This document shows, piece by piece, positions 43,756 through 51,960 of a stretch of DNA of 64,000 nt (position 1 is the stretch's first letter; each line of letters begins with the position of its first letter). Position numbers and translations under genes: made by a program. The notes under the pieces were generated by a model that worked only from the letters and a program-made list of their open reading frames with translations, was not told the DNA's origin and ran no database searches. Source of the DNA: RGIG8748 sp045606045 (lineage in GTDB: Bacteria > Bacillota > Clostridia > UMGS1810); NCBI GenBank assembly GCA_045606045.1, contig JAZURE010000024.1, forward strand, positions 17,979-81,978, given 5' to 3'.

Positions 43756-43784
43756 TTGACATTTCTATTCAAGCGCGGTATGAT
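43756..43784 (+). promoter_or_regulatory. Promoter of the first accessory genes
   Basis: TTGACA (43756-43761), 17-nt spacer, TATGAT (43779-43784). Confidence 0.75.
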
Positions 43785-43819
43785 GAGACCCCAATATTTA
43801 TAAAAAAGGACGTGTTTTT

Positions 43820-44110
43820 ATGAGTGTAAAAGAGATGATATGGTGCGAAGTGAAGGAAAACAGCACCCCACACTTGAACTTCGAGTACCAGCGGACAAAA
43901 GCGAGATTGGATGATGGCGTTACTGCTCTTATGGCGGGGTTAACTCCTGCACAGCGGGTTATGTTAGACCAGACCATCCTGCAACCAATAGACAGCCTTC
44001 TTGAACTTCAACAGATGTTGACTTTTGATGCCACCTTTTCAGTACTTAACAGGTCGTGGCGTGAGTTACTGTTGGGTGAAAGATTTGAACCCGAAGATTT
44101 TGAGGTGTGA
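43820..44110 (+). CDS. Unknown accessory protein (96 aa)
   Basis: 96 residues, acidic, soluble, predicted mostly helical (TALMAGLTPAQRVMLDQTIL, PIDSLLELQQML). AAAGGA upstream of ATG and its own promoter. No family recognised. Its last codons hold the ribosome binding site of the next gene, so the two are co-translated. Confidence 0.6.
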   Translation: MSVKEMIWCEVKENSTPHLNFEYQRTKARLDDGVTALMAGLTPAQRVMLDQTILQPIDSLLELQQMLTFDATFSVLNRSWRELLLGERFEPEDFEV

Positions 44111-44112
44111 GT

Positions 44113-44469
44113 ATGTTTGATTTTGATGAATACGAAAATTTGGATGATTACACCTTTACTTACCCCGTGCTTGAAGTTCTACAACATACGTATCATAAAG
44201 GACTGAAACAGAAAGATAAATCCTTGCCTACCTGCTGCTTTCAAGACTTTATTATAAAACACACGAAGTTCCGAATTCAGCACGGATATAGAAAATACAG
44301 AGAAGTTGAGCCAGAGTGGGAGTGTCTGTATATGCTTATATCTGAAATCAAGAAAGATTATAAAGGAAAATCTGACACCGATGCTCTGCAAAAAGCCGTA
44401 ATTCTTTTTGACCAAGCACTCCTTCTTTATCACGAAGGCAACCCCTTACCATCCTATCTAATTACATAA
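44113..44469 (+). CDS. Unknown accessory protein (118 aa)
   Basis: 118 residues from the ATG at 44113 (GAGGTG 5 nt upstream, inside the previous gene's last codons). Acidic N-terminus MFDFDEYENLDDYTF, then a basic middle with HTKFRIQHGYRKYREVEPEW. No family recognised. The IS1182-type element begins 12 nt after its stop and may have cut off former downstream genes. Confidence 0.6.
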   Translation: MFDFDEYENLDDYTFTYPVLEVLQHTYHKGLKQKDKSLPTCCFQDFIIKHTKFRIQHGYRKYREVEPEWECLYMLISEIKKDYKGKSDTDALQKAVILFDQALLLYHEGNPLPSYLIT

Positions 44470-44480
44470 CTCTAACAATT

Positions 44481-46302
44481 TAACGGGGCTGTAGCAAAAC
44501 GATTTTTCAAATCGGGTTGACTACAGCCCTGTTTTTCTGCCTATCAATAAGAAAAATGTGCAAAATTCCATAAATTTTTGCACAGCAAATAAGAGGTCAT
44601 ACCTCTTGTTAAAAAATTTATTCGGTTGTATTTTATTTAAGCTGAAAGTTCACCGTGAAGCTGTGTTCCCGTTCGATTATCCTGAATTTTATGGTGCAAT
44701 TTGTTAATGTCATACGCCATTGCAACAATAGCAATTTCTGTTTGAACTTTCTTTTTTCCACGAAGTAAAAATTGTCTGAATTTGTAGTTCTCTTTTATCA
44801 CACCAAATGCACCTTCTGCCTGTATGCTTCTATTAGTGCGAAGCAGTATTCCCATTGGTGATGTAATATTGGCAAGTGATTGCTTCCTTTGTTCTATGAA
44901 TTTTTTAGACACCTGCATTTTTCGATTCCCCTTGCTTCGGGTACAGCTTTTTTTATGTGGGCACCCTTCGCAACTCTCACATTCATAATATGTGATTTCA
45001 CTTTCAAAACCGGATTTACTCTTTCGCTTTCCCTGATACATAGCTTTGAGTTTTCTGCCGTTTTGACAAGTGTATTCATCGTTTTCGGCATCATAATACA
45101 TGTTTTCACGAAGTGCCATATTGTTCTTGAATTTCTTTGTCTTTGAACGCTCATAATTTTGTGGCTTTATGTAGCACGCTTGTCCTTTTTCTTCAAAGTA
45201 TGTATAGTTTTCTTCGCTCTCATAGCCTGCATCAGCAGTTATATCATCATATTGAACTTCAAGATACTTTTCCATTTTATCAATTAGCGGTATTAGAGTC
45301 AGTTGGTCGCTTCTTTCGCTTGATATATCAAAACCTGTAATATATTCCCCCTCTACTGCTAATTGCAAATTGTATGCCGGTTTAAGCTGTGCATTTCTCA
45401 TATGATCTTCTTTAAGATGCATAAAAGTTGCAGTCGGATCAGTCTTTGAAAAACTGTTTCTGCCTGAAAATGTTTCCTGATACTTTTCATACTTTTTCTT
45501 GCGTTCTACAAGCTCTGTCAGTTGTTCAATATCTCTTTGCAGTTCACTTTTCCTTTTTCCTCTTCCATATACAAATGGTGTTTGAACTTTTGAATTTAAC
45601 ACATCAAGAAATTCTTCGGGTTCTTTGCAATTAACCATATATTTGAGGCATAAATCAGGCATTAATTTATCCAATTTTTTAAGCAGTCGAGTTTCATATT
45701 TCGTAGTACTCTTTTTCCATACAAAGCTATATTTATTCGCATTTGCTTCAATTTTTGTACCATCTACAAAAAGATGCTCAAATTTAATTTCACCTAATTC
45801 CTTAAGTTTTTGAACAAACTGGTAGAACAGGTCTTCGTAGCATTCACTTAGTCGAGTGCTTCTGAATCTGGCTATTTCATGATAATTTGGTGCTTTTTCA
45901 CCATTAAGAAGCCAAATGTAGTTAATATCTCTTGTGCAAGCGGATTGTATATTTCTGCTTGAGTATTCGCTTTCCATAGCTGCATATATCACTATTTTGA
46001 GCATGGTTCGGGGAGTGGTTGTACTTCTTCTGCCTAAATGAGAATATGTCCGATAAAGTGCTGTCAAGTCCATTTCATCAATTACTTCATCAAGTAGACG
46101 AACACTATCGTTTTCGGGAATTGTTTTTTCTGCAAATTCTTCTGAAATTAGTAGTTGAATATTTCTTTTCATAGTGGTATAATCTCCTTGTGGTGTTATT
46201 GTTTTTCGCAATTCAATTATACCAAAAAATGAGGACTTTTGCAATTTGCAATCGTCCTCATTTTTCTCTTTTTGAGGTTGTTATTTTGCTACAGCCTCGT
46301 TA
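44481..46302. mobile_element. IS1182-family insertion sequence
   Basis: 1,822 bp. Terminal inverted repeats of 19 bp match at 18 positions: TAACGGGGCTGTAGCAAAA (44481-44499) and the reverse complement of 46284-46302. One intact transposase gene on the minus strand. The left end also forms a terminator (GGGCTGTAG/CTACAGCCC with an inner CGATTT/AAATCG hairpin, then TTTTT, about 44486-44536). A clear target duplication is not visible beyond the TAAC/GTTA ends. Confidence 0.88.
44637..46172 (-). CDS. IS1182-family transposase
   Basis: 511 residues from the ATG at 46172 with AAGGAG 11 nt upstream; a longer open frame lacks a ribosome binding site. N-terminal DUF772-type domain (LLDEVIDEMDLTALYRTYS, RTMLKIVIYAAME) with YHEIARFR, and the DDE catalytic domain: first D in EHLFVDGTKIEANANKY (about 144-160), second in DDITADAGYESEENY (about 316-330), glutamate in RSIQAEGAFGVIKENY (about 456-471), plus a CPHKKSCTRSKGNR cysteine segment. 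Appears full length and potentially active. Confidence 0.92.
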   Translation of the reverse strand: MKRNIQLLISEEFAEKTIPENDSVRLLDEVIDEMDLTALYRTYSHLGRRSTTTPRTMLKIVIYAAMESEYSSRNIQSACTRDINYIWLLNGEKAPNYHEIARFRSTRLSECYEDLFYQFVQKLKELGEIKFEHLFVDGTKIEANANKYSFVWKKSTTKYETRLLKKLDKLMPDLCLKYMVNCKEPEEFLDVLNSKVQTPFVYGRGKRKSELQRDIEQLTELVERKKKYEKYQETFSGRNSFSKTDPTATFMHLKEDHMRNAQLKPAYNLQLAVEGEYITGFDISSERSDQLTLIPLIDKMEKYLEVQYDDITADAGYESEENYTYFEEKGQACYIKPQNYERSKTKKFKNNMALRENMYYDAENDEYTCQNGRKLKAMYQGKRKSKSGFESEITYYECESCEGCPHKKSCTRSKGNRKMQVSKKFIEQRKQSLANITSPMGILLRTNRSIQAEGAFGVIKENYKFRQFLLRGKKKVQTEIAIVAMAYDINKLHHKIQDNRTGTQLHGELSA

Positions 46303-46434
46303 TCCGTTTTTATGGAAAAAATATTCGGACAGTGAAGGGGAACATTGAGGGCACATGCTGATTTTTGACACATCTACTTTTATATTAAGAGACAGTAAAA
46401 AATTACTGATTTTATTATGATTGTGGGGGGTTAT
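46303..46434. other. Short intergenic region right of the IS
   Basis: Contains a hairpin TCCG...CGGA (about 46304-46330) and an AT-rich stretch before the next ribosome binding site GGGGGG. No confident promoter. Confidence 0.35.
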
Positions 46435-46635
46435 ATGGATAACGAAGTAAAAAGCACTCACTTAAAGTTAAGGATACCAAAAAATAAAAAAGAGCAAATC
46501 AGACAATGCGCTTACTCAAAAGGTTTGTCAATGAGTTCTTTCATTAGGTACGTTTTAAGTGAGTACATTGATGATTTTGCAGTTCAGGATGATAAGACTA
46601 ACAATAAAATCGGAGGAATTAGAAATGAAAGATAA
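46435..46635 (+). CDS. Ribbon-helix-helix / MobC-like protein
   Basis: 66 residues from the ATG at 46435 with GGGGGG upstream. STHLKLRIPKNKKEQIRQCA (about 7-26) is the ribbon and first helix, followed by YSKGLSMSSFIRYVLSEYI. This is the pattern of MobC-type accessory relaxosome proteins or small CopG repressors. It overlaps the next gene by 11 nt. No relaxase is visible in the window. Confidence 0.65.
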   Translation: MDNEVKSTHLKLRIPKNKKEQIRQCAYSKGLSMSSFIRYVLSEYIDDFAVQDDKTNNKIGGIRNER

Positions 46636-46990
46636 GTTAAAAGTAGGTTGTTTAGAAGATTGTACTGAATATTCAGTTTGTCAGGATTGTCCTTTCGGAA
46701 AAGATTGCGAATTTGAAGATGAGTATGATGATGGGTGCGAAGACTGTCCTTGTTTCAATAACGGTTTTGATATGGGTTTTCGTCAAGGGAGCAAAATTGC
46801 TCGCGAAGAGCTCATGGATGATATTTATATTGATGGTTATAGGATAGGTAAGATTGACAGCATCAAGCACAAGGTTATCGCTTTGGGTTCTGATAATTCG
46901 GATAAAGTTAATGAGATTTTAAAGGATTTAACTGACCTGATTAAAGATTTTGCTATGGATGCGGTAGATGAATATCTGGGATACAGATAA
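46625..46990 (+). CDS. Cysteine-rich small protein, copy 1
   Basis: 121 residues from the ATG at 46625 with GGAGGAATT. The N-terminal half holds nine cysteines (C-x3-C-x5-C-x2-C-x5-C and DDGCEDCPC), likely metal-binding. The C-terminus ends DEYLGYR. The 48836 gene shares the MKDK start, an early cysteine cluster and the YEYLGY end, so the two are probably paralogues. Function unknown. Confidence 0.65.
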   Translation: MKDKLKVGCLEDCTEYSVCQDCPFGKDCEFEDEYDDGCEDCPCFNNGFDMGFRQGSKIAREELMDDIYIDGYRIGKIDSIKHKVIALGSDNSDKVNEILKDLTDLIKDFAMDAVDEYLGYR

Positions 46991-47004
46991 AGGCGGTGGC
47001 TGTA

Positions 47005-47166
47005 ATGAAAAAAGAAAAGAAGTACCCTTACGGGGATGATGTGAAGATTTGTGTTAGTTGTAGTTGCCTCAGTCCAGGCTATAAAAGAAAGTGCTGCTAC
47101 TGTGGCGGGAAACTAGTTAAGATAGAAGGGATGATGTATTATGGATATAACGTTGAGAAGTACTGA
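47005..47166 (+). CDS. Zinc-ribbon microprotein, copy 1
   Basis: 53 residues, MKKEKKYPYGDDVKICVSC at the start. Two CxxC knuckles (CVSC and CCYCGG, about 18-34) form a zinc ribbon. Overlaps the start of the HNH gene by 26 nt. The ribosome binding site GGCGGTGG is poor, so coupling to the preceding gene is likely. A similar-sized zinc ribbon occurs at 48632. Confidence 0.6.
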   Translation: MKKEKKYPYGDDVKICVSCSCLSPGYKRKCCYCGGKLVKIEGMMYYGYNVEKY

Positions 47167-48115
47167 AACAGCAGATAGTTTGATTGCAAAGGCGGGCAGA
47201 GAAACAAAGAAGAATTTGAAATTATTATGTTCGGGTGAAGGTATTTGTAAGGATTTTGTTGATAGTAAGCCGCGTTTAGCATTTGCAATGGAAAATTATG
47301 TTGTCTGCGTTAAAAAATTAAAAAAGGTGGAAACTGATGGATTATTAAAGGAGTTTACAGAAGCATTTAAAAATCTTATTCAAGCCTTTGATTTTGCAGA
47401 TTTAAGAACAGATAAAAGGTATATTATGGATGCGTATGATTTGGGTAAAAAAAGTCCTATATACCTTGCTCTTGAAGCGGCTTTTAATGCCACACTTTTT
47501 AAAGAAGCAGGTTTACAAAGACGGTTTAAGATTACATACAACATATGGAAAAATGTTTTCGAATTCAATGAAAATGAATATTTCCTATATGCTGTACCTT
47601 ACATATACTATGTGAATACAAGTTCAGGTCGCATTTTGAAATGCACGAAAAAAATCAATGATTTTGAGTGTTTTAACGGTGGCGGCATTGATGTTTGGTA
47701 TAATAGTAATTTCGATACAGTATATGAAAACGGGGTCTTTTTAGGTAAATGGATTGATGCTACACATCCCAAGCGTAGCGGTGGAGAAAAAGGTACAGTT
47801 TATAAAAATGTCACTTTTTCAAGCAAGCCATACCTTGAAGAATATGGGGGTAAAGCCTTTGAAATGCCTGCTCATCAGGTTGTAATGATGTGCTTTTACG
47901 GACTTAATGTGATTAAATATTGCATTGGTTCTGGGTCTCTGCTTACAATAGACCATATCGATGGCTGTTCTCTCAATAATGGTGTTATGAACTTATCAGT
48001 AGTTACGCGTGTTGGTAATGCAAAAAAAGGCGGCGGGGATTTTAAACCTGTGAACTTCTTGGAGTTGTTTCAGGCTTTGCAGATAGCAAATACACCTTTT
48101 TTATATAATTTTTGA
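47141..48115 (+). CDS. HNH endonuclease-like protein
   Basis: 324 residues. The first 150 have no recognised domain. The C-terminal part has the HNH pattern: histidine in PAHQVVMMCFYG (about 246-257), then LTIDHIDGCSLNNGVMNLS (about 269-287) and VVTRVGNAKKGG, which match the D-H-x-D/N-G-x(n)-N-x(3)-N-L-x(8)-N form of phage-type HNH nucleases. Likely a metal-dependent DNA nuclease. Homing or phage-packaging function is possible. A perfect hairpin GAGAGCGTCC/GGACGCTCTC follows the stop. Confidence 0.75.
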   Translation: MDITLRSTETADSLIAKAGRETKKNLKLLCSGEGICKDFVDSKPRLAFAMENYVVCVKKLKKVETDGLLKEFTEAFKNLIQAFDFADLRTDKRYIMDAYDLGKKSPIYLALEAAFNATLFKEAGLQRRFKITYNIWKNVFEFNENEYFLYAVPYIYYVNTSSGRILKCTKKINDFECFNGGGIDVWYNSNFDTVYENGVFLGKWIDATHPKRSGGEKGTVYKNVTFSSKPYLEEYGGKAFEMPAHQVVMMCFYGLNVIKYCIGSGSLLTIDHIDGCSLNNGVMNLSVVTRVGNAKKGGGDFKPVNFLELFQALQIANTPFLYNF

Positions 48116-48453
48116 TGTTTTCATCGGAGAGCGTCCAGCTATCCGGACGCTCTCAAAAAAAGTACAGTTTTTATAAAAAAGTACTACAGTTTTTATAAAA
48201 AATATGATGCATATAATTTTTTTGAACCCTACAGTTTTTGAGACAGTTGGTTTATTAATAATAAGAGATAATATAAATATAGCATATAATATACAACAAC
48301 TTTGAAGAACCTAAACAAGATATAACAATTGGAAATACAATCTCTTGGGAGATGACAGGTCGGAGTGGTTGGGTGTGTTAGGTGGAATTTTGTATAAAGA
48401 TTAAATAGTGGGTAGTTTTTTGTGAGTAATTTTTGGGAAAGTAGGTTTTTGTT
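48116..48453. repeat. Intergenic region with tandem and dispersed repeats
   Basis: 338 nt. Hairpin GAGAGCGTCC/GGACGCTCTC (about 48126-48153), two tandem copies of TACAGTTTTTATAAAAAA (about 48162-48200) and a third partial CTACAGTTTTTGA (near 48230). A 22-nt repeat starting TATAAAGATTAAATAG lies at 48393-48414, identical to 61252-61273 and similar to 49359-49380. No ORF. Confidence 0.6.
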
Positions 48454-48630
48454 ATGAATGATATAAATGTAAAAGAATATTTTGATGAAGAAGATTGCGA
48501 CGCGATAATTTTGTATTTGATTGATAAAGCAGACCTGTCATACGGACAGGCTTTACAGGTGTTGGAAATGCTTGGCAGAATGGTGAATATTGCGGCTACG
48601 CGTATAGCCAAAGAGATGGGCGTGATTTGA
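48454..48630 (+). CDS. Small acidic protein (58 aa)
   Basis: 58 residues starting MNDINVKEYFDEEDCDAIIL, predicted two helices. Weak ribosome binding site (AGG). The stop is one base before the next ATG, so it belongs to the same unit as 48632 and 48836. No family recognised. Confidence 0.5.
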   Translation: MNDINVKEYFDEEDCDAIILYLIDKADLSYGQALQVLEMLGRMVNIAATRIAKEMGVI

Positions 48631-48631
48631 G

Positions 48632-48790
48632 ATGGTCAGATTTATTAGAGTATTTTGTCCTTATTGCAAAGCGCAACTTCCTGTACAGTTACACTACAAA
48701 AATTTGGGTTATTTGTGGACGGAGTGCGGCAGATGTGGTAAAGGCGTGTATGTATATAAGCAGAAGGCTATTGATGAGCGTAAAAAATAA
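48632..48790 (+). CDS. Zinc-ribbon microprotein, copy 2
   Basis: 52 residues starting MVRFIRVFCPYCKAQLPVQ. CPYC and CGRCG knuckles about 20 residues apart form a Com-like zinc ribbon. Same context as copy 1 (next to a cysteine-rich MKDK protein). Function unknown. Confidence 0.6.
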   Translation: MVRFIRVFCPYCKAQLPVQLHYKNLGYLWTECGRCGKGVYVYKQKAIDERKK

Positions 48791-48835
48791 ATAGGTTATG
48801 GAAGAAAAGACTATGATTTTCAGGAGAGATTGATT

Positions 48836-49339
48836 ATGAAAGATAAAAATAATTGGAAGATTGGTCTTGCTCCTTGTGTAGGATGCGAGAGAGAATGCCC
48901 TATAATATCGGATATGACAGAGTTGAGTTATGATGACGGATACGAACAGGCGATGATTGATTGCAGAGATGGTGCTGAAACTTCATACCTTGACGGGTAC
49001 AAAGATTGTTTTTACGGAGAGCCACCTGCGGTAGAAGACGATGAGATAAGAGAGATTTTGTCAGAACAGTTAGCAACACCAAAGGGATGCAGAGTGACTG
49101 CGGATACGGAAAAAGTCGTAAATGGTGACTTGTGTATATCTGGTAAAATTCTTCGCATGATAGAAGATGCAAAAGAGAAATTGTTTGAAGTTCGCAAACA
49201 GATATATACTCCTTGCATTAGTGCAGAAAAACAAAAAGCATTGGCGTTTAGATTGTTTGCAGTAGAAGAACTACTTGATAAAGTTCAGCACGAATATACA
49301 TCGGATGCTATGTATGAGTATTTAGGCTATATAGAGTAA
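48836..49339 (+). CDS. Cysteine-rich protein, copy 2
   Basis: 167 residues from the ATG at 48836 with CAGGAGAG upstream. It starts MKDKNNWKIGLAPCVGCERE with clustered cysteines, then DGYEQAMIDCRDGAE, and ends AMYEYLGYIE. Paralogous to the 46625 product by its ends and cysteine cluster. The middle is longer and helical (VVNGDLCISGKILRMIEDAK). Function unknown. Confidence 0.6.
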   Translation: MKDKNNWKIGLAPCVGCERECPIISDMTELSYDDGYEQAMIDCRDGAETSYLDGYKDCFYGEPPAVEDDEIREILSEQLATPKGCRVTADTEKVVNGDLCISGKILRMIEDAKEKLFEVRKQIYTPCISAEKQKALAFRLFAVEELLDKVQHEYTSDAMYEYLGYIE

Positions 49340-49358
49340 ACGGCATTTAAAAATTTTA

Positions 49359-49380
49359 TATAAAGAATATTTAGTGGGTA
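49359..49380 (+). repeat. Dispersed 22-nt repeat, variant copy
   Basis: TATAAAGAATATTTAGTGG plus GTA, differing from the identical copies at 48393 and 61252 at a few central positions. It is followed by TAAATACCC, making a GGGTATAAATACCC palindrome. Confidence 0.55.
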
Positions 49381-49489
49381 TAAATACCCAGCAATACACC
49401 TACCCTTGTGTGGATACGGCTTTGCGTAGGGTTTTATATATACAGGTCATAATCTTTTGACCAATTTTTTACTCATTTAATTAACCTAA

Positions 49490-49522
49490 ACAGAGAGCAG
49501 AACGCGTGCGTTCTGCTCTCTG
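49490..49522. terminator. Perfect hairpin (possible terminator)
   Basis: GAGAGCAGAACGC pairs with GCGTTCTGCTCTC. Followed by GCCCTTTAA rather than a long T-run. Confidence 0.55.
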
Positions 49523-49534
49523 CCCTTTAAGAAA

Positions 49535-49573
49535 AAGGTAAGATTTCCGGTGCCGGAAATCTTACCTTCACTT
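49535..49573. terminator. Bidirectional terminator between converging units
   Basis: AAGGTAAGATTTCCGG (49535-49550) pairs perfectly with CCGGAAATCTTACCTT (49553-49568), followed by CACTTTT on the plus strand and flanked by AAAA (TTTT on the minus strand). It sits between the plus-strand cysteine-rich cluster and the minus-strand unknown cluster. Confidence 0.8.
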
Positions 49574-49972
49574 TTATGTCAGGCTTTCAAGAAAGTCTGT
49601 AAATTCTTCAAAAGAGATGAACTCTAAAAATTGGTCTACATACTCTTCATACCACTCTTGCAATTCTTCTTTGCTGCAATCATTCTCATACTCACATATA
49701 GGCTGTACATTTGGTACTGCTGTCACGATTGAGATGCCCTTGCTGTAATACAGGCGAGGACAAAGGCCTGTGGTAGAACTCCAAGGCAGGTCAAGATGAT
49801 GAAAAATCTCTCCATCTTCGTAGTCTACATATAAAGTGCTAACAAAGTCACTAAATTCTTCCTTAAAGCCATCTACCAGACCGTTACTTTTTATGTAACT
49901 TTTTGTATCAGCAACAGCGTTGTCAAAAATGGTCTTTAATTCTTCTAAAGTGTAATCGTTAAATTTCTTCAT
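49574..49972 (-). CDS. Unknown protein, minus-strand cluster gene 5
   Basis: 132 residues from the ATG at 49972, with GGGGGATTTTGACT upstream. Acidic, soluble, starts MKKFNDYTLEELKTIFDNAV and ends in the acidic SFEEFTDFLESLT. The ribosome binding site and leader style are shared with the neighbouring genes. No family recognised. Confidence 0.6.
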   Translation of the reverse strand: MKKFNDYTLEELKTIFDNAVADTKSYIKSNGLVDGFKEEFSDFVSTLYVDYEDGEIFHHLDLPWSSTTGLCPRLYYSKGISIVTAVPNVQPICEYENDCSKEELQEWYEEYVDQFLEFISFEEFTDFLESLT

Positions 49973-49993
49973 AGTCAAAATCCCCCTAATTTT

Positions 49994-50296
49994 TTAATTT
50001 TCAAATAACTCTTGTTCCCAAATAATATTGCCATTTGCGACATTATTTAATGCTAATTCAATTATATCTTCTTCAAAATGTTCATCAGTATCAATGCGAA
50101 TGCCTGTTTCTGATGCCTGTGGTACTTCAAACCCAAACTGATGTATTAAATCGCCATTGAACTTAAGCTTGGCGTATATCGAAACCATGTATTTGTTGGC
50201 TTCTGGCTTTTCATACATAATATAAATTTCTTGATTTTCATTTAACTCTACTTTTAATGTTTTAATATTTTCTGATATATTTTCAAATCTTTTCAT
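49994..50296 (-). CDS. Unknown protein, minus-strand cluster gene 4
   Basis: 100 residues starting MKRFENISENIKTLKVELNE; alternating strands in the middle (IYIMYEKPEANKYMVSIYAK). GGGGGATTTCAATT precedes ATG. It lies 21 nt upstream of gene 5 in transcription order. No family recognised. Confidence 0.6.
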   Translation of the reverse strand: MKRFENISENIKTLKVELNENQEIYIMYEKPEANKYMVSIYAKLKFNGDLIHQFGFEVPQASETGIRIDTDEHFEEDIIELALNNVANGNIIWEQELFEN

Positions 50297-50314
50297 AATT
50301 GAAATCCCCCTAAA

Positions 50315-50818
50315 TTATTTAATTAATTTTTCTATCTTGGTATGCTCTTTAAGTATGAGTTCCAAGTTTTTATCAAAATTTTTGAGTTCTTCTTCAAGGT
50401 GCTCAATCCATTCTTGTTGTTTACGGATAGTGCTATCGGAAGAATTAGCCCATTTCATAACACCTAATGTTTCTTGCGCAGTTAGCAAATCATATTTGCA
50501 TCGCTGCTTGGTGTATTCTTCTCTACTGAACTCGCTAATTTTGATTTCTTCTGCAAGTTCCTTTGCCTTTTGGTAGCCTACGGCAATGCCGCCGTCATAA
50601 GTATCAAGATAAGTAACTTTATAGATGTTCTTTCTTGTTCTATAATGGCTACGTACACAAGCAAGTATATCGTCAAATTCTTCATCAAAGTGGAACTCTG
50701 TATTGCCTATATAAAAGTAGCCACAATCAAAATTGTAAAAAGCCATACCATGCTTTGCAAGAAAGATTATAAATCTTATCAATTCGTTCGAAACTCTCTC
50801 ATTAATATCTTTATTCAT
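50315..50818 (-). CDS. Unknown protein, minus-strand cluster gene 3
   Basis: 167 residues. N-terminal part IRFIIFLAKHGMAFYNFDCG with a small mixed domain, C-terminal long helix, likely coiled coil (QQEWIEHLEEELKNFDKNLE). GGGGGGAATTTTATA precedes ATG. A hairpin GGTGGACTGC/GCAGTCCACC lies before it (about 50845-50870). No family recognised. Confidence 0.6.
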   Translation of the reverse strand: MNKDINERVSNELIRFIIFLAKHGMAFYNFDCGYFYIGNTEFHFDEEFDDILACVRSHYRTRKNIYKVTYLDTYDGGIAVGYQKAKELAEEIKISEFSREEYTKQRCKYDLLTAQETLGVMKWANSSDSTIRKQQEWIEHLEEELKNFDKNLELILKEHTKIEKLIK

Positions 50819-50881
50819 TATAAAATTCCCCCCTGTTTATTGCGGTGGACTGCGGTGCAGTCCACCGGTATTTTACTGTTA

Positions 50882-51514
50882 TCAATAATTTGCACAAATT
50901 GTGCCGAGTATGTCTGAAAACTCATTACATTCACCTATCAAATGTCCAATATAGTATGAACGAATGCCATAATCATCTGTGTACTCTTCCAAAAGTTCTG
51001 CACATTTTTGTTTGATATGGTCAGGCGCATTAATCTTATCATTAACAATATCTTCTGCCACCCACTTCACATCTTCAGATATACACTTTTGAACAAAATA
51101 CTTATAATTATAACTTTCAGATGTCCTTGCTTCTGTGTCAAGGAAATTAAATACAACATCACGACAATTATCTATATCCTCTGACAATCTCTCAGTTAGC
51201 ACTTCAAGAAGATATGACATAACTTCGCTAAAATCAGCATCGAAATTTTCTTCAAAAGTCCCCCAAACAGTGCTACGTTCTTTTTCATCAAAGTGATGAA
51301 GCAACATATTATATATATAGTTTGCTGCTTTATCGTAAACATGTCTATAATTATATATCCAAGCACCGAATTCTTTAAGCATAGAAGGTGTTATGCCTGC
51401 ATGTTTTGTGCCCCACCAGAACACCTCGTCATAAATCGGCTTCAACTTCTTCTCCATAGCAATCTGTTCATCAGTGATGATAAATTCTACATCATCAATC
51501 ATAATTTTTTTCAT
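50882..51514 (-). CDS. Unknown protein, minus-strand cluster gene 2
   Basis: 210 residues, acidic, helical throughout, starting MKKIMIDDVEFIITDEQIAM, with tryptophan-rich VFWWGTKHAGI near 32-42. GGGGGAATTTAGAT precedes ATG. A hairpin GGTAGGC...GCCTACC lies upstream. No family recognised. Confidence 0.6.
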   Translation of the reverse strand: MKKIMIDDVEFIITDEQIAMEKKLKPIYDEVFWWGTKHAGITPSMLKEFGAWIYNYRHVYDKAANYIYNMLLHHFDEKERSTVWGTFEENFDADFSEVMSYLLEVLTERLSEDIDNCRDVVFNFLDTEARTSESYNYKYFVQKCISEDVKWVAEDIVNDKINAPDHIKQKCAELLEEYTDDYGIRSYYIGHLIGECNEFSDILGTICANY

Positions 51515-51588
51515 ATCTAAATTCCCCCAAATACTTAATATTTGGTAGGCAATTTTTATCGTGGTAGCCTACCACCCCACCGTTGAGT

Positions 51589-51927
51589 TTACTTCAACTT
51601 ACCACACAGATTTAATGTTTTATAGTAGTGGTAAAGTTTATTACCTTTAAATTTGTTTTGCACATAGGCATCAACCTTTTTCCAAAGTCCTTCATATATC
51701 TTCGCAAGTGCTGCGTCTGTTTCGGAAACTTCTTCAGCCTTACACTTCAAAACCAGCACAAGTTCTGTAAGATGAGCAACACCCTCGCTCATTGCTGTTT
51801 GAAAGCATAGTTCAAATGTTGCCTGAACAGCGTCGGTGCCGTAGTCCTCGGATACAGAGAGGTCTGTATAAAACAAGGTTAAAGGCTGATAACCATTTAG
51901 TTTTTCAAATTGCCAAAATTTACACAT
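51589..51927 (-). CDS. Unknown protein, minus-strand cluster gene 1
   Basis: 112 residues from the ATG at 51927 (AGGTAAAAGAT upstream); a start at 51960, 11 residues longer, is also possible (AGCAGGTGT). It starts MCKFWQFEKLNGYQPLTLFY. Helical middle and a basic end (FKGNKLYHYYKTLNLCGKLK). Unlike the other four it lacks the GGGGGA leader. No family recognised. Confidence 0.55.
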   Translation of the reverse strand: MCKFWQFEKLNGYQPLTLFYTDLSVSEDYGTDAVQATFELCFQTAMSEGVAHLTELVLVLKCKAEEVSETDAALAKIYEGLWKKVDAYVQNKFKGNKLYHYYKTLNLCGKLK

Positions 51928-51960
51928 ATCTTTTACCTGAAGCAGATGTGCCGCATACAC

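Noticed and set aside
48160..48200. Tandem TACAGTTTTTATAAAAAA repeats as plasmid iterons
   Set aside because: Only two full copies and no replication initiator gene nearby. They remain unexplained repeats.
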